Shown: positions 1 to 10,933 of the stretch, in pieces
Position numbering within the stretch: the first letter of the stretch is position 1
Layout of the letters: each line of letters begins with the position of its first letter
Assembly: GCF_029643245.1 (NCBI RefSeq)
Contig: NZ_CP116398.1
Coordinates: 3,038,001 to 3,102,000 of the forward strand
Length of the DNA: 64,000 nucleotides
DNA from: Methylomonas sp. EFPC3
GTDB lineage: Bacteria > Pseudomonadota > Gammaproteobacteria > Methylococcales > Methylomonadaceae
Reading direction: 5' to 3'
Program-made: the position numbers and the translations under genes
The notes under the pieces: model-generated
Told to the model about the DNA's origin: nothing
What the model saw: only the letters and a program-made list of their open reading frames with translations
Databases searched by the model: none

Positions 1-1004
1 CCAAATCCAAGGGCAACGTGGTACTGCCGCAGACGGTGATGAAATCGCTGGGTGCCGACGTGTTGCGCTTGTGGGTGGCCAGCACCGACTACCGCTACGA
101 AATGTCGGTGTCCGACGAGATTCTGAAACGCACCTCCGACGCCTACCGCCGCTTGCGCAACACCGCGCGCTTTTTATTGGCGAACCTGGACGGCTTCGAC
201 CCGACGCAACATCTGGTCGGCAAGGACGATTTAGTGGCGCTGGACCGCTGGGTGGTCGACAAAGCCTGGCAATTGCAGGAAGAAATCAAGGCGGCTTACA
301 ACGAATACCAATTCCAGGTGATCTACCAAAAAGTGCTGAATTTTTGCAGCATCGACTTGGGCGGTTTTTATCTGGACATCGTCAAGGACCGCCAGTACAC
401 CGCCAAGGAAGATTGCCTGGCGCGCCGTTCCGGCCAGACCGCGATGTACCATGTCATTGAGGCACTGGTGCGCTGGCTGGCGCCAATCACCAGCTATACC
501 GCCGACGAAATCTGGCACTTCATCCCCGGCCAACGCGGCGAGTCGGTATTCCTGGAAACCTGGTACCAAGGCTTGTTTCCGCTGGAAGCCGATGCCGCGA
601 TCAACCGCGACACCTGGGACAGGGTCATGGCGGTGCGCGCGGCGGTGTCCAAGGAACTGGAAGCCTTGCGCAAAGACGGCGCGATCGGCGCATCGTTGAA
701 TGCCGAAGTCGATTTGTATTGCAACGAAGTTTACGGCGCCGAATTGAACAAACTGGGCAAAGAGTTGCACTTTATTTTCATCACTTCCAATGCCGGCGTT
801 TCCGATATGCAGTTCTGCCCGGACGATGCGGTTGCGACCGATATCGACGGTTTGAGAATAAAGGTCAGAGTATCCGAGCAGCAAAAGTGCGTGCGCTGCT
901 GGCACCAACGTTACGACATCGGCGAGCATCCGGAGCATCCGGAGTTGTGCGGCCGTTGCGTGGAAAACGTGGCCGGCAATGGCGAGACCCGTCGTTATGC
1001 TTAA
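1..1004 (+). CDS. ileS: Isoleucine--tRNA ligase, C-terminal part (5' end outside window)
   Basis: This is the last third of isoleucyl-tRNA synthetase, which charges tRNA-Ile in the cytoplasm. The reading frame is already open at base 3. Its first codons read KSKGNVV, the end of the KMSKS ATP-binding loop of class I synthetases. The anticodon-binding helical domain follows. The protein ends in a four-cysteine zinc module (CVRC ... CGRC) typical of bacterial IleRS that carry the C-terminal zinc finger. The stop TAA at 1002-1004 overlaps the start of lspA, the usual ileS-lspA arrangement in Proteobacteria. Identification is firm; only the N-terminal catalytic part is missing because the window begins inside the gene. 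Confidence 0.97.
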   Translation, partial: KSKGNVVLPQTVMKSLGADVLRLWVASTDYRYEMSVSDEILKRTSDAYRRLRNTARFLLANLDGFDPTQHLVGKDDLVALDRWVVDKAWQLQEEIKAAYNEYQFQVIYQKVLNFCSIDLGGFYLDIVKDRQYTAKEDCLARRSGQTAMYHVIEALVRWLAPITSYTADEIWHFIPGQRGESVFLETWYQGLFPLEADAAINRDTWDRVMAVRAAVSKELEALRKDGAIGASLNAEVDLYCNEVYGAELNKLGKELHFIFITSNAGVSDMQFCPDDAVATDIDGLRIKVRVSEQQKCVRCWHQRYDIGEHPEHPELCGRCVENVAGNGETRRYA

Positions 1005-1476
1005 GTGGCTTTGGGTTTCGGCGCTGGTGCTGATATTGGACCAAGCCAGCAAACTGACGGTCGACGCGACGATGCAACTCTATGAATCGATTCCGTTGCT
1101 GCCGAATTTCAATCTGACTTACGCCCGCAATACCGGCGCCGCCTTCAGTTTTCTGGCTCAGGCCGGCGGCTGGCAGCGCTGGCTGTTCGCAGGGCTGGCA
1201 GTGGTGATGAGCGGCATCATCGGCGTCTGGTTGTACCGACTGAAACCATATGAAACCCTGATGGCCTGGGCCTTGTCGCTGGTACTTGGCGGCGCGATCG
1301 GCAATCTGATCGACCGGGTGGCTTACGGTTACGTGATCGATTTTCTCGACGTTTATTACCAAAACTGGCATTGGCCGGCGTTCAATATCGCCGATTCGGC
1401 GATTTGCATCGGCGTCGGCCTGATGTTGCTGGAAAGCTTCGGCGTCGGCCGCAAAAGCGCCGATTCGCCGGCATAA
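997..1476 (+). CDS. lspA: Lipoprotein signal peptidase (signal peptidase II)
   Basis: LspA is the inner-membrane aspartyl protease that removes the signal peptide of diacylated prolipoproteins. The product is about 159 residues with four hydrophobic segments. It contains the conserved NTGAAFSF stretch and the catalytic region GNLIDRVAYGYVIDFLDVY, which holds both aspartates. I place the start at the ATG at 997 (MLKWLW...), which overlaps the ileS stop by 8 bases. An in-frame ATG at 979 would add MARPVV and is less like the family. The overlap suggests translational coupling with ileS. Confidence 0.95.
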   Translation: MLKWLWVSALVLILDQASKLTVDATMQLYESIPLLPNFNLTYARNTGAAFSFLAQAGGWQRWLFAGLAVVMSGIIGVWLYRLKPYETLMAWALSLVLGGAIGNLIDRVAYGYVIDFLDVYYQNWHWPAFNIADSAICIGVGLMLLESFGVGRKSADSPA

Positions 1477-1633
1477 TCCACAACAGTTCCAATGCGCCGT
1501 CCGGCAATTCGGCGGCGCGCGCTCCATCTGCCTCAGCCTGCCCCGAGTCGGCGTCTGCCCGGTTCGCCCCCGAAGTCCTGAAAAGTCCGCTCCCAGCCAT
1601 TATCATGTCGCTTTTGCCGCGAGGAAACACAGC

Positions 1634-2107
1634 ATGGCGCTCGAAGTGGAACACAAATTTTTATTGGCTAACGACGCTTGGCGTGACGAAGTCGAGGATT
1701 CGGTTTTATACAAACAAGGCTATCTGAGCGGGAGTCCGCTCAGCTCGATCCGAGTACGGATTTCCGACAGCCAAGCCTGGTTGAATATTAAAAGCGCGAC
1801 AATCGGAACCCATCGCCTCGAATTCGAATACGAGATCCCGTTGGCCGATGCCGAGCAATTGCTGGCGGAGCTCTGCCATAAGCCGGTGATTGAAAAAGTC
1901 CGCCATTTCGTGCGCCGCGAGCCGCATCTGTGGGAAATCGACGAATTCCTCGGCGACAATCAAGGCTTGATCGTGGCTGAGATCGAGTTGTCGCAAATTG
2001 GCGAATCTTTTGCAAAACCGACCTGGCTGGGCCAGGAAGTGACGGACGATTTGCGCTATTACAACAATAATTTGGCAAAAAATCCGTTCAAGGATTGGGA
2101 TAAATAA
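1634..2107 (+). CDS. CYTH domain protein (probable inorganic triphosphatase)
   Basis: The product is a 157-residue stand-alone CYTH-fold protein. Near the N-terminus it shows the diagnostic ExExK signature (EVEHKFL). Alternating charged residues of the triphosphate tunnel follow (RVRIS, RLEFEYEI, EIDEF, IVAEIEL). The family uses divalent metals to hydrolyse tripolyphosphate or nucleoside triphosphates; a few members are class IV adenylate cyclases, so cyclase activity cannot be excluded from sequence. GAGG lies upstream of the ATG. It follows lspA after a 157-base gap in the same direction. Confidence 0.85.
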   Translation: MALEVEHKFLLANDAWRDEVEDSVLYKQGYLSGSPLSSIRVRISDSQAWLNIKSATIGTHRLEFEYEIPLADAEQLLAELCHKPVIEKVRHFVRREPHLWEIDEFLGDNQGLIVAEIELSQIGESFAKPTWLGQEVTDDLRYYNNNLAKNPFKDWDK

Positions 2108-2143
2108 CAATAATTTACGAGAAGTATTGAAAAGCGAGGTGCA

Positions 2144-2857
2144 ATGCTCTATATTTTCTGTATGAGCAAAGCTACTGTTGTTGTTTTTTTGATACTTTTC
2201 GCGACCCCGATCTGGGCGTCGGAGCTGACCCATGCTATCGACAATTTGGAGGGCGAGTGGGCCAAGGTGTATTACCAAAATGACGAGAGCTTACAGCGCA
2301 AAGCCTATCCGGCTTTGATCGACAAAGCGGCCGAGTTGGGCAAACGCTTTCCGCGCGCCGCCGAACCGAAAATCTGGCAAGCAACCATCATTGCCACCAA
2401 CGCCGAATTTCAGTCATCATTGGATGCATTGGCTAGCCTGAGAACTGCCAAAGGCTTGTTGGAAGAAGCGATTGCATTGCAACCCGAGGCATTGGATGGC
2501 GCCGCTTATGTCACGCTGGGCACCTTGTATTACATGGCGCCCGGCTGGCCCATTTCTTTCGGGGACAACCAATTGGCCGAACAAATGTTAAAGGCCAGCC
2601 TGAAAATCAATCCCAACGGCATTGATGCCAATTATTTCTACGCCGATTATTTGCTGCAGCAAGACCGCAGCGCCGAAGCGGAAGAATATTTGCGTAAAGC
2701 GGTGCAAGCACCGTTACGCAAAAACCAGTATTTTGCCGACAGCCAATTGCAGAACGAGGCCAAACTGGCCCTGACCAATACGCAACAACGAAAATCGAAT
2801 ACCGGCAAAAATAAATTTCAAGCGATATTTACGACCGCGACCTACAGCGCCGATTAA
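2144..2857 (+). CDS. Secreted TPR-like protein of unknown function
   Basis: The product is 237 residues. A hydrophobic N-terminal segment ending in ATPIWAS looks like a cleavable signal peptide, so a periplasmic location is likely. The body is helical and resembles tetratricopeptide repeats, for example around residues 105-130 (LLEEAIALQPEALDGAAYV) and 165-195 (KINPNGIDANYFYADYLLQ). The pattern recalls TRAP-associated TPR proteins, but I see no transporter genes nearby. The ATG at 2144 has GAGGTG at good spacing; an in-frame ATG at 2162 is a possible alternative. The polar, lysine-rich C-terminal tail has no recognised motif. Function is unknown. Confidence 0.7.
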   Translation: MLYIFCMSKATVVVFLILFATPIWASELTHAIDNLEGEWAKVYYQNDESLQRKAYPALIDKAAELGKRFPRAAEPKIWQATIIATNAEFQSSLDALASLRTAKGLLEEAIALQPEALDGAAYVTLGTLYYMAPGWPISFGDNQLAEQMLKASLKINPNGIDANYFYADYLLQQDRSAEAEEYLRKAVQAPLRKNQYFADSQLQNEAKLALTNTQQRKSNTGKNKFQAIFTTATYSAD

Positions 2858-2922
2858 AACCGGCTGGGGCGTTCGATTTTTGGATGTAGAATAACCCTAC
2901 TTTCATTCCGGCGTGCCGCCCC

Positions 2923-5900
2923 ATGACAAAAAGCTTTATTCGGCTGGCAACGGTTTTTGCCGTGTCGTTCAATGCCGCAGCCCTCGCTGCCGGGCAGGCG
3001 CCGGAGCCGGTAACACTGCAGCTTAAGTGGTTTCATCAGTTTCAATTCGCCGGCTATTACGCCGCGCTCGAACAAGGCTACTATGCCGAGGAAGGCTTGC
3101 AGGTCGAGATCCGTGAACGCGATCCTGCGCAGGATTTCGTCGAACAAGTCGTTTCCGGCCAAGCCGATTACGGCATCGGCGATTCCGGCTTGGTCGTCCG
3201 GTACGCCAACGGCAAACCGATTGTCGCCTTGGCGGCCATCTTCCAGCACGACGCCCTGGCGTTGTTCAGCAAGCAATCTTCCGGCATCCTCAGCCCCTAT
3301 GAAATGTCCGGCAAAAGAGTCATGTACGATCTGGCCGGCGAAAACAACGCCCAAATCCGCGCGCTGTTGGCCGAGGCCCATCTCGACGAAACCCGGCTTC
3401 AAAAAGTAGCCCACAACTTTGCCGACTCGGACTTGATCCGCAATAAAGTCGATGTGATGGCCGGCTACGTCACTGACCTGCCCTTTGGCTTGCGCCAAAA
3501 AGGGATCAAATTCAATCTGATCTCACCGCAGAACTACGGCATCGATTTTTACGGCGACATCCTGTTTACCAGTCAGGCCGAACTGGAAAAGCATCCCGGC
3601 CGCAGCGAGGCGTTTCGCCGCGCCAGTTTGAAAGGCTGGCAATATGCACTGGAGCATCCGGACGCCGTTATCGAACTAATCCGCAGCAAATACCACAGTA
3701 AGCTCAGCCGCGGACAACTCCGGTTCGAAGCCGAGGAAACCCGCAAACGGATTCAAGCCGACACGATTCCGCTCGGCCAAATCGAGGCGGCACGGCTCCA
3801 GCGGGTTGCGGAAATATTCTCCAATCTGAAATCAATGCCCAGCTTGAATCCGAAACAGCTGGACGGCTTCATTCTGAGCGGCGGCCGCTTGAACGGCATA
3901 TCCTTGACCGAGGCCGAACGCATCTGGCTGAACAAGCATCCGACGATTCGGCTCGGCGTCGAGCGGAACTTACCACCCTATGAAACCCTGGACGCCGCAG
4001 GCCGCTACACCGGCGCTGTCCCGGATTTTCTGCAATTGATCGAAAAGCGGTTGGGTATCCAGTTCGTCCCGGTGCAGAACAAGACCTGGCAGGAGATACT
4101 CGAAATGGTCGAGCGCGGCGAACTCGACGCCGTCTCCGCAGCGCTTAAGACGCCGGAACGCGAACAATATCTATCCTTCACCGAGCCCTATCTGTCGATG
4201 CCGGCCGTCGTTATCGGCAACAAATTCCACGGCTTCATTACGTCGCTGCATATGTTGGCCGGACGGCGGATCGCCGTCGAACAGGGCTATTTCGTCCAGG
4301 AGTTGCTTAAACGCGACGATCCGAACTTGCAACTGACGGTTGCCGCTTCGGTAAATGACTGCCTGCGACTATTGGACGAGGGCAAAGTTGACGCATACAT
4401 CGGCGATGCCGCTTCCGCCAGCTTCATCATCAAACAACAAGGTCTGTCCAACCTGCGCATCCTCGGCCAGACCGGCTACGTCGGCGAAAGTCGGCTGGCT
4501 GTGACCAAAGCTCACCCGGAATTGTTGAGTTTGCTGGAAAAAGCTTTGGCGGCGATCGAGCCAACCGAACGCGACAAGATCACCAACCGCTGGCTGGGCA
4601 TCCAGGCCGACACCGGCGCCGACCTGAAAACCTTGGCCAAACCGGCGCTCGCCTTGCTATTGGCTTTGCTGTTCTGCTTTTACTGGGTTTACCGCTTACG
4701 CCGCGAGATCCGGGCCCGCAAAACCAGCGAAGCCGATCTGGCGCGCTTGTACACCAACATGTCTCTCGGATTTGCGCTGCACCAGGTGATTCGCGATCCC
4801 GGCGGCAAAATCGTCGACTACCGTTACCTGGACATTAATCCCGCTTTCGAAAAAATGACCGGCCTTGGCCGCGAAAATTGGATCGGCAAGACTGTCAAAC
4901 AGGTGTTGCCGCAAACCGAAGCGGCCTGGATCAACAGTTTCGACGGCCTGGACATCAGCGGCGAACCGAAACACTTCGAAAACCATGTGGCGCAGATCGA
5001 CCGCTGGTACGCCATCGACAGCTACAAAGCCGGTCACGACCGCTTCGTCGTCCTGGTGCAAGATATTACCGAACGCAAGCAAACCGAACTGGCACTGAAG
5101 CAAAGCGAAGAGCGGTTTCGTATCAGCCAGTTCTACGGCGGCGTCGGCATTTGGGAATCGGATTTGCAAACCAACCGCCAGTTCTGGTCCGAGATCGTCA
5201 CCTCCGAATTGGGTTTTCCGGTCAAAGACATTCATACCTGGGCCGATTTTCTGGCCGTGGTTTACCCGGAAGACCGGCCTTTATTGATTGAAGCGACGCG
5301 ACGCCATATCGAAACCGGTGCCAAATACGAGGTGGAGTACCGGATTCAAGGTAACGGCGGCGAGCGGCGCTGGATGCGCTCGGTGGGTCAGGCCGAACGC
5401 GACGCTTCCGGCAAACCGGTGCGGATGCGCGGTATCGTCCAGGATATCAGCGAACGTAAAAAGGCCGAGGAAAAACTGCGGCTGTCGGCGCGGGTATTTT
5501 CCGATGCCCACGAAGGCATCATGATTACCGATGTCGATGCGTTGATCATCGACGTCAACACCGCGTTCAGCGAAATCACCGGCTACAGCCGCGACGAAGC
5601 GATCGGCCGGAATCCGCGGTTTCTCAAATCCGGCCGCCAGTCCAACGAGTTTTATGCGCAGATGTGGCAAACCCTGAGCCAAAACGGCCATTGGCGCGGC
5701 GAAATCTGGAACCGGCGCAAAAACGGCGACTTGTACGCCGAGCTGCTGACGGTCTCGGCATTGCGCGACGAATCCGGCGCCATCATCAATTACATTGGCT
5801 TGTTTTCCGACATCACCGAAACCAAAAAGCAACAGCAGGAACTGGAAGTACTGGCGCATTTCGATCCGTTAACCCAGTTACCGAACCGCGCGCTGTTTGC

Positions 5901-7551
5901 CGACCGATTTGCCCAGGCTATCGCCCACAGCAAGCGCGCCGACTCGCTGTTGGCGTTGTGTTACCTGGATCTGGACGGCTTCAAGCAGGTCAACGACCAT
6001 TTCGGCCACGAAACCGGCGACCAGTTGTTGATCGAGGTCGCCAAACGCATCAAGATGAATCTGCGCGAAGGCGACACGGTCTGCCGCCTGGGCGGCGACG
6101 AATTCGCCTTGCTGTTCGAGAATCTGCAATCGATCCAACAATGCGAAGACACCCTGAGCCGGATTCACCAGGCCTTGGCCGAGCCGTTCGAATTGGTCGA
6201 ACGCCACGTCCGTATCGCCGCCAGCAGCGGCGTGACGGTCTACCCGCTGGATATGGAAGATCCGGACATCCTGCTGCGTCATGCCGACCAGGCCATGTAC
6301 CAGGCCAAGCTCGAAGGCCGCAACCGCTTCAAATTGTACGAACATCTGCCGCAGCCGAGCAGCGGCTACAGCCAACGCCCCAGCCGACTGGAACAGGCTT
6401 TGGCCGAAGTCGGCCAAGCCTTGGCCCAAAATCAGTTCCGCCTGTATTACCAGCCCAAGGTCAATTTAAAATCGGGCGAGATCGTCGGCATGGAAGCGTT
6501 GATTCGCTGGCGCCACCCAGAGCGCGGCCTGTTGCCGCCGGCCGAATTCCTGCCGATCATCGAAAACACGCCGCTGGAAATCGACGTCAGCAACTGGGTG
6601 CTGCGCCAGGCCTTTATCCAATTGCAAAGCTGGCGTGAACAAGGCTTGAACCAGCAAATCAGCGTCAATGTCTCGCCGCGGCATCTGCAATGGCCGGATT
6701 TCATCAAGAATCTGGAGACGCTGCTGGCCGAATTTCCGCAGCTATCGTCCCGGCAACTGGAACTGGAAGTGCTGGAAAGCAGCGTGTTGGAAGATTTGAT
6801 TTCGGTCGGCGAAGTGTTGAAGCAGTGCTACCACGAATTGGGCATACCCTGCGCGCTGGACGATTTCGGCACCGGCTATTCATCGCTGGCCCACCTGCGC
6901 CACCTGACCATCAACACCGTCAAAATCGACCAGAGCTTCGTCCGCGACATGATCGACGATCCGGACGACATGGCCATCGTCGAGAGCGTGATCGCACTCG
7001 CCAAAGCCTTTAAACGCGAGGCGGTGGCGGAAGGCGTCGAAGACCTCGAACACGGCGTGTTTCTGATCGACTTGGGCTGCAGCGTCGCCCAAGGCTACGG
7101 CATTGCCCGGCCGATGCCGGCCGACGCCGTGTTGGGCTGGGTCGCCAATTACCGCCATCCGCCGGCCTGGAGCCGTTGTGCCGGAGCCGAGCGCAGCGCC
7201 TGGCACAGACAGTTGGAATTGCTGAAATTGCAACAGCAATACTGGTTGCGCCGGCTGGAGCAATGCCTGCACGGCGAAGCTATCGACATCAAACCGCGCT
7301 GGCCGGTTGCCACGGCCAAAAAATCGCACCTCGGCCGCTGGCTGGAGCGGCAGAAAAACGAACGCAACGTCGATCGGCAATTGCTGGAGCAGCTGGAGCG
7401 CGCGCAACAGCAGCAACACCGGCTGGCGCAATTGATGTGGCGTAACCGGCAAGAGGGCCGCAACGCGGAAGCTGCCGAGCAGTTTAAACAGCTATTGGAA
7501 GTGAATCTGGAGATCGTCCAGTTACTGGAGCATTGCGAACTATCGTTCTGA
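2923..7551 (+). CDS. Giant membrane c-di-GMP sensor: two periplasmic binding domains, three PAS, GGDEF and EAL
   Basis: The product is 1542 residues. A signal peptide (about 1-23) is followed by an NMT1/THI5-like binding domain (about 27-320; [25 protein letters not shown] start). A second SBP_bac_3-like domain starts near 340 ([14 protein letters not shown]). One membrane segment lies at about 570-590. Three PAS/PAC units (about 605-975) precede GGDEF and EAL. The GGDEF motif is intact at residues 1057-1061, with an RxxD inhibitory site five residues upstream. The EAL motif is intact at 1191-1193 and [10 protein letters not shown] is present, so both synthesis and hydrolysis of c-di-GMP are possible. 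The last 130 residues (HRQLELL ... HLGRWLER) resemble a CZB domain, but a serine sits where the usual cysteine would be. Its stop overlaps the convergent cobQ stop by 12 bases. Confidence 0.92.
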   Translation: MTKSFIRLATVFAVSFNAAALAAGQAPEPVTLQLKWFHQFQFAGYYAALEQGYYAEEGLQVEIRERDPAQDFVEQVVSGQADYGIGDSGLVVRYANGKPIVALAAIFQHDALALFSKQSSGILSPYEMSGKRVMYDLAGENNAQIRALLAEAHLDETRLQKVAHNFADSDLIRNKVDVMAGYVTDLPFGLRQKGIKFNLISPQNYGIDFYGDILFTSQAELEKHPGRSEAFRRASLKGWQYALEHPDAVIELIRSKYHSKLSRGQLRFEAEETRKRIQADTIPLGQIEAARLQRVAEIFSNLKSMPSLNPKQLDGFILSGGRLNGISLTEAERIWLNKHPTIRLGVERNLPPYETLDAAGRYTGAVPDFLQLIEKRLGIQFVPVQNKTWQEILEMVERGELDAVSAALKTPEREQYLSFTEPYLSMPAVVIGNKFHGFITSLHMLAGRRIAVEQGYFVQELLKRDDPNLQLTVAASVNDCLRLLDEGKVDAYIGDAASASFIIKQQGLSNLRILGQTGYVGESRLAVTKAHPELLSLLEKALAAIEPTERDKITNRWLGIQADTGADLKTLAKPALALLLALLFCFYWVYRLRREIRARKTSEADLARLYTNMSLGFALHQVIRDPGGKIVDYRYLDINPAFEKMTGLGRENWIGKTVKQVLPQTEAAWINSFDGLDISGEPKHFENHVAQIDRWYAIDSYKAGHDRFVVLVQDITERKQTELALKQSEERFRISQFYGGVGIWESDLQTNRQFWSEIVTSELGFPVKDIHTWADFLAVVYPEDRPLLIEATRRHIETGAKYEVEYRIQGNGGERRWMRSVGQAERDASGKPVRMRGIVQDISERKKAEEKLRLSARVFSDAHEGIMITDVDALIIDVNTAFSEITGYSRDEAIGRNPRFLKSGRQSNEFYAQMWQTLSQNGHWRGEIWNRRKNGDLYAELLTVSALRDESGAIINYIGLFSDITETKKQQQELEVLAHFDPLTQLPNRALFADRFAQAIAHSKRADSLLALCYLDLDGFKQVNDHFGHETGDQLLIEVAKRIKMNLREGDTVCRLGGDEFALLFENLQSIQQCEDTLSRIHQALAEPFELVERHVRIAASSGVTVYPLDMEDPDILLRHADQAMYQAKLEGRNRFKLYEHLPQPSSGYSQRPSRLEQALAEVGQALAQNQFRLYYQPKVNLKSGEIVGMEALIRWRHPERGLLPPAEFLPIIENTPLEIDVSNWVLRQAFIQLQSWREQGLNQQISVNVSPRHLQWPDFIKNLETLLAEFPQLSSRQLELEVLESSVLEDLISVGEVLKQCYHELGIPCALDDFGTGYSSLAHLRHLTINTVKIDQSFVRDMIDDPDDMAIVESVIALAKAFKREAVAEGVEDLEHGVFLIDLGCSVAQGYGIARPMPADAVLGWVANYRHPPAWSRCAGAERSAWHRQLELLKLQQQYWLRRLEQCLHGEAIDIKPRWPVATAKKSHLGRWLERQKNERNVDRQLLEQLERAQQQQHRLAQLMWRNRQEGRNAEAAEQFKQLLEVNLEIVQLLEHCELSF

Positions 7552-9021
7552 ACCGAACCGGCGGACGCCGGCTTCCAGCTTGGCGAAATCGCAGTGTTCG
7601 GCCACGCAATCGGCCAGACGCTCGATGCCGGCCTCGCGCAGCGCATTAAAATCGACGGCCTGGTTGGCACTGTAGCCGGCCCATGCCAACAGTGCATCGC
7701 AGGCTTCCGGCAAATCGAACAGGCCGTGCAGGTAACTGCCGGCGACTTGGCCGTCGGCGGCAATCGCGCCGTCCGGCCCGTCGGCCAGCTCGAATAACGG
7801 ACTGGACAAGGCCGGGCCGCGACTGATACCGAGATGGATTTCGTAGCCGGCCACCGGTGTATTCAGCCGGTAAAAACGGCCGGCCGTGCGCTTCAGGCAT
7901 TTCTCGGCTTGCAACTCGGTCGCCATATCCAGCAAGCCCAACCCTTCGGCTTGGCCGGGGGCGCCTTCCAGACCGAGCGGATCGGCGATCGTCTGGCCCA
8001 GCATCTGGAAACCGCCGCAAATGCCCAGCAATTTGCCGCCGTAGCGCAAATGCCGACGAATGAAACCATCCCAGCCCCGCTCGCGCAACTGCGCCAGATC
8101 GCTACGCACGGCCTTGCTGCCCGGCAGCACGACCAGATCGGCGCCGTCGACCTGGTCCGGCCGCTTGGCAAAACTGACTTTGACGCCGGGATGCAATTGC
8201 AGCGGGTCGAAATCGGTATGGTTGCTGAAACTGGGCAGGTGCGGCACGACCACCTGAAAACCGCCGGCGCCGGCTGCGGCATGGCGGATGGACAGCGCGT
8301 CCTCCGCCTCGAGGTACAAGTCGTGCAGATAAGGCAACACCGCCAGCACCGGCTTGCCGGTTTTGGTTTCCAGCCAGTCCAGGCCGGGCTGCAACAAACC
8401 GATGTCGCCGCGGAAACGGTTGATAACGAATCCCACCACCCGCCGCCGTTCGCTGTCCGACAGCAATTCCAGCGTACCGACCAGATGGGCGAACACGCCG
8501 CCGCGGTCGATATCGGCGATCAAAATCACCGGACAATCCACCGCTTCGGCAAAGCCCATGTTGGCGATATCGCCCGCGCGCAAATTGATTTCGGCCGGAC
8601 TGCCGGCGCCTTCGACGATGACCATCGCGTATTGTTCGGTCAAGCGCCGCCACGACGCCAGCACGGCTTGTTTCGCCACTTTTTTATAGTCGTGGTACTG
8701 CGCCGCAGACTGGTTTTGCAGGACTTTGCCATGGATGATGACTTGGGCCGTGGTATCGGAATTGGGCTTCAGCAATACCGGATTCATATCGCTATGCGGC
8801 GGCAAGCCGCAGGCGGCGGCCTGTGCCGCCTGGGCCCGGCCGATTTCGCCGCCGTCTATGGTCACGGCGCTGTTCAAGGCCATGTTTTGCGGTTTGAATG
8901 GCGCTACGCTGACGCCCTGGCGCCGGTAGTAACGGCATAAGGCCGTGACCAGCGTGCTTTTGCCGGCATCGGAGGTGGTGCCCTGCACCATCAAGGCCGG
9001 AAACGGCGACTTAGGTGTCAT
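7540..9021 (-). CDS. cobQ: Adenosylcobyric acid synthase (glutamine-hydrolysing)
   Basis: CobQ/CbiP amidates four side chains of adenosylcobyrinic acid a,c-diamide using ATP and glutamine. The product is about 493 residues. It opens with an ATP-binding loop ([11 protein letters not shown]) and the family motif [11 protein letters not shown]. The C-terminal half is a class I glutamine amidotransferase with nucleophile region [11 protein letters not shown] and late motif [10 protein letters not shown] place the start at the ATG at 9021 ([10 protein letters not shown]) because upstream codons look non-native. That ATG lies inside the end of bluB, giving an 11-base overlap. The gene is the last member of a minus-strand cobalamin run and meets the GGDEF-EAL gene tail to tail. 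Confidence 0.95.
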   Translation of the reverse strand: MTPKSPFPALMVQGTTSDAGKSTLVTALCRYYRRQGVSVAPFKPQNMALNSAVTIDGGEIGRAQAAQAAACGLPPHSDMNPVLLKPNSDTTAQVIIHGKVLQNQSAAQYHDYKKVAKQAVLASWRRLTEQYAMVIVEGAGSPAEINLRAGDIANMGFAEAVDCPVILIADIDRGGVFAHLVGTLELLSDSERRRVVGFVINRFRGDIGLLQPGLDWLETKTGKPVLAVLPYLHDLYLEAEDALSIRHAAAGAGGFQVVVPHLPSFSNHTDFDPLQLHPGVKVSFAKRPDQVDGADLVVLPGSKAVRSDLAQLRERGWDGFIRRHLRYGGKLLGICGGFQMLGQTIADPLGLEGAPGQAEGLGLLDMATELQAEKCLKRTAGRFYRLNTPVAGYEIHLGISRGPALSSPLFELADGPDGAIAADGQVAGSYLHGLFDLPEACDALLAWAGYSANQAVDFNALREAGIERLADCVAEHCDFAKLEAGVRRFGSER

Positions 9022-9667
9022 CGGGCCAGCTATTTTCGTAAACGAATGCCGACAACGGCTGCGGCGCGGCCCAATTTTCCAATTCCAGCATTGGCTTCGG
9101 GTAAAACTCGGCGACATGGCCCAAACATAAAATCGCTATCGGCCGGCTGCCGGCCGGCATGTTCAACAAATTTGCCAGCGCCTGCGGCTCGAACAACGAC
9201 ACCCAGCCCAAGCCCAGACCTTCGGCGCGGGCCGCCAGCCACAGATTCTGGATCGCACAAGAGGCCGAGGCCAAATCCATTTCCGGCAGGGTGCGGCGAC
9301 CGAAGATGTGACGTTCGCGCCGGTCCGGCAACGCGACGACCAACAGCTCGCCGCAATCGAGGATGCCTTCCACTTTCAGCTTCATGAATTCGTCGTGGCG
9401 TTCGGCTAACGCCTCTGCGGTAGCGCGGCGCTCGGCTTCCACCAGCTCATGGATCTGCCGGCGCAGTTCGCGGTCGCTGATCCGTAAAAACCGCCAGGGT
9501 TGCATCAGGCCGACACTGCCGGCCTGATGCGCGGCTTGCAGCAAGCGCGCCAGGACTTGCTGATCGACCGGGAGATCCAGGAAATGGCGCATGTCGCGGC
9601 GTTCGGCGATAGCGCGGTAGACGCCGTTCAGTTCCGGCTCGGAAAAGCGGTAAGGCGACTGCGTCAT
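9011..9667 (-). CDS. bluB: 5,6-dimethylbenzimidazole synthase
   Basis: BluB is a flavin-destructase that cleaves reduced FMN with O2 to make 5,6-dimethylbenzimidazole, the lower ligand of cobalamin; its presence implies aerobic B12 synthesis. The 218-residue product has the nitroreductase-fold start RRDMRHF, the flavin-contact stretch [14 protein letters not shown], and the later motifs [20 protein letters not shown] and EGLGLGWVS. The ATG at 9667 shares one base with the cobS stop (TGATG), and the 3' end overlaps cobQ, so the three genes are probably translated as a coupled block. Confidence 0.93.
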   Translation of the reverse strand: MTQSPYRFSEPELNGVYRAIAERRDMRHFLDLPVDQQVLARLLQAAHQAGSVGLMQPWRFLRISDRELRRQIHELVEAERRATAEALAERHDEFMKLKVEGILDCGELLVVALPDRRERHIFGRRTLPEMDLASASCAIQNLWLAARAEGLGLGWVSLFEPQALANLLNMPAGSRPIAILCLGHVAEFYPKPMLELENWAAPQPLSAFVYENSWPDDT

Positions 9668-10386
9668 CAAAATGCGGCGGCGACAATCACGGCGGTTTCC
9701 ACCAACTCCACCGCCGCGCCGTAGACGTCGCCGGTGCAGCCGCCCAAGCGGGCGATGGCGGTGCTGCGCAGCCAAAACAGCAGTAGCCCGGCGGCCAATA
9801 GCGCCGGCCAACCCGCCAGCGCCAAGCCCAATAACGCGCTGGCCGCGATCGGCCAGCGCGCCGCGTCTGCCGGAAACTGTTCCAGCAGTTTGGCGGCCAG
9901 GCCGTGAGGATTGACGTAAGCGGTGCTGCACATCAACAGCAAAATCCCCGCCCGGCCCAATACCGGCGCCAACACCAGCGGCACATAGCGTTGTTCGGCC
10001 AGCAGCGCCTCGATCGCCGCGAATTTCAGCAGCAACACCAGTAGCAAAACGCACACCGCAATCGGGCCGGAGCTGGGGTCTTTCATAATCCGCAAGCTGC
10101 GCTCGCGGTCGCCGTAGCCACCGACCCAGGCGTCGGCGCAATCGGCCAAACCGTCCAGATGCAGGCCGCCGGTCAGTAACACCCAGACGGCCAGCACCAG
10201 GGCGGCGCCGGCCAAGTGCGGGCCGCCGGCCAGCATTGCCGCCAGCAGCGCCAGCAGCAAGCCCAGCAGCAGGCCCACCGCCGGATAATACAGTGCGGAT
10301 TGGCCCAGCCGGCGCGGGTCGGCCGGACCGGTGTCCGGGACCGGAATGCGGGTCAGAAACTGTAAGGCCAGCCAGAATGCCTGCAC
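9667..10386 (-). CDS. cobS: Adenosylcobinamide-GDP ribazoletransferase (cobalamin synthase)
   Basis: CobS joins alpha-ribazole (or its phosphate) to adenosylcobinamide-GDP at the inner membrane, the closing step of the nucleotide loop. The 239-residue product is strongly hydrophobic with several membrane segments. It carries the hallmark motif GGLHLDGLADCADAW and the following KDPSSGP stretch. Its start lies two bases after the stop of the TM2 protein gene, and its stop overlaps the bluB start. Confidence 0.94.
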   Translation of the reverse strand: MQAFWLALQFLTRIPVPDTGPADPRRLGQSALYYPAVGLLLGLLLALLAAMLAGGPHLAGAALVLAVWVLLTGGLHLDGLADCADAWVGGYGDRERSLRIMKDPSSGPIAVCVLLLVLLLKFAAIEALLAEQRYVPLVLAPVLGRAGILLLMCSTAYVNPHGLAAKLLEQFPADAARWPIAASALLGLALAGWPALLAAGLLLFWLRSTAIARLGGCTGDVYGAAVELVETAVIVAAAF

Positions 10387-10388
10387 GG

Positions 10389-10802
10389 TTATTTCAGATG
10401 CCGGCCCTTGGCGTCTTTATCGATATGGCCGGTAAAAATCAGTACGCCTTCGATAAAGCCCCACATCACGCCAAAACCGCCGGTGCCCAGCGTGACCAGG
10501 GTTTGCAACAGACCCAGCATATAAAACCCCAGATAAATCCGGTGCAGACCGATCGCGCCGAAAGCAATACCCAGCAAGGCCGCCAACATCCGGCTCTTTA
10601 CCGGTTTGACTTCCATCAAGTAGGCGCCGACCGGACTGACTTCGGTGACCTTGCCGTCGTCCTGATCGAAATCGACGTCGTCGCCGGCTTTAGGCGGCTC
10701 TTGGGAGGTCCATTGGTCGATATGGAATTCGTAAAACTGGTTTTGGTATTTGATAACGCCGGTTTGGCAGCGTTCGTCGTAACTTTCGATATGTCCTAGC
10801 AT
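10389..10802 (-). CDS. TM2 domain protein with an N-terminal beta-rich domain
   Basis: The product is 137 residues. The first 65 or so (GHIESYDERCQTGVIKYQNQ ...) look like a small OB/cold-shock-like beta domain. They are followed by a TM2 domain with the signature GAIGLHRIYLG, a second hydrophobic helix and a GxxW turn. TM2 proteins are two-pass membrane proteins of unclear role in bacteria. The gene sits inside the cobalamin run, two bases before cobS and 131 bases after cobT. Co-transcription is therefore likely, but there is no known link between TM2 proteins and B12. Confidence 0.75.
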   Translation of the reverse strand: MLGHIESYDERCQTGVIKYQNQFYEFHIDQWTSQEPPKAGDDVDFDQDDGKVTEVSPVGAYLMEVKPVKSRMLAALLGIAFGAIGLHRIYLGFYMLGLLQTLVTLGTGGFGVMWGFIEGVLIFTGHIDKDAKGRHLK

Positions 10803-10933
10803 GGGCTAATCCGCATTGGTTTGAGTTGTTTTTATTATTCTGCCGCGCCGGAGCGACTCGGATATTTGCAGCGCCGGCCATGATACGGGAAAGCGCCATG
10901 GCCTGCCATCGTCCGCAACGCTCGCTGCCGGCG

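Noticed and set aside
231-1052. Long minus-strand open frame opposite ileS
   Set aside because: It lies fully antisense to a firm ileS and lspA reading, has no recognisable domain, and is a normal by-product of GC-rich coding DNA. The same reasoning excludes the other long antisense frames over cobQ, ABC-F, recB, recC and UPF0182.
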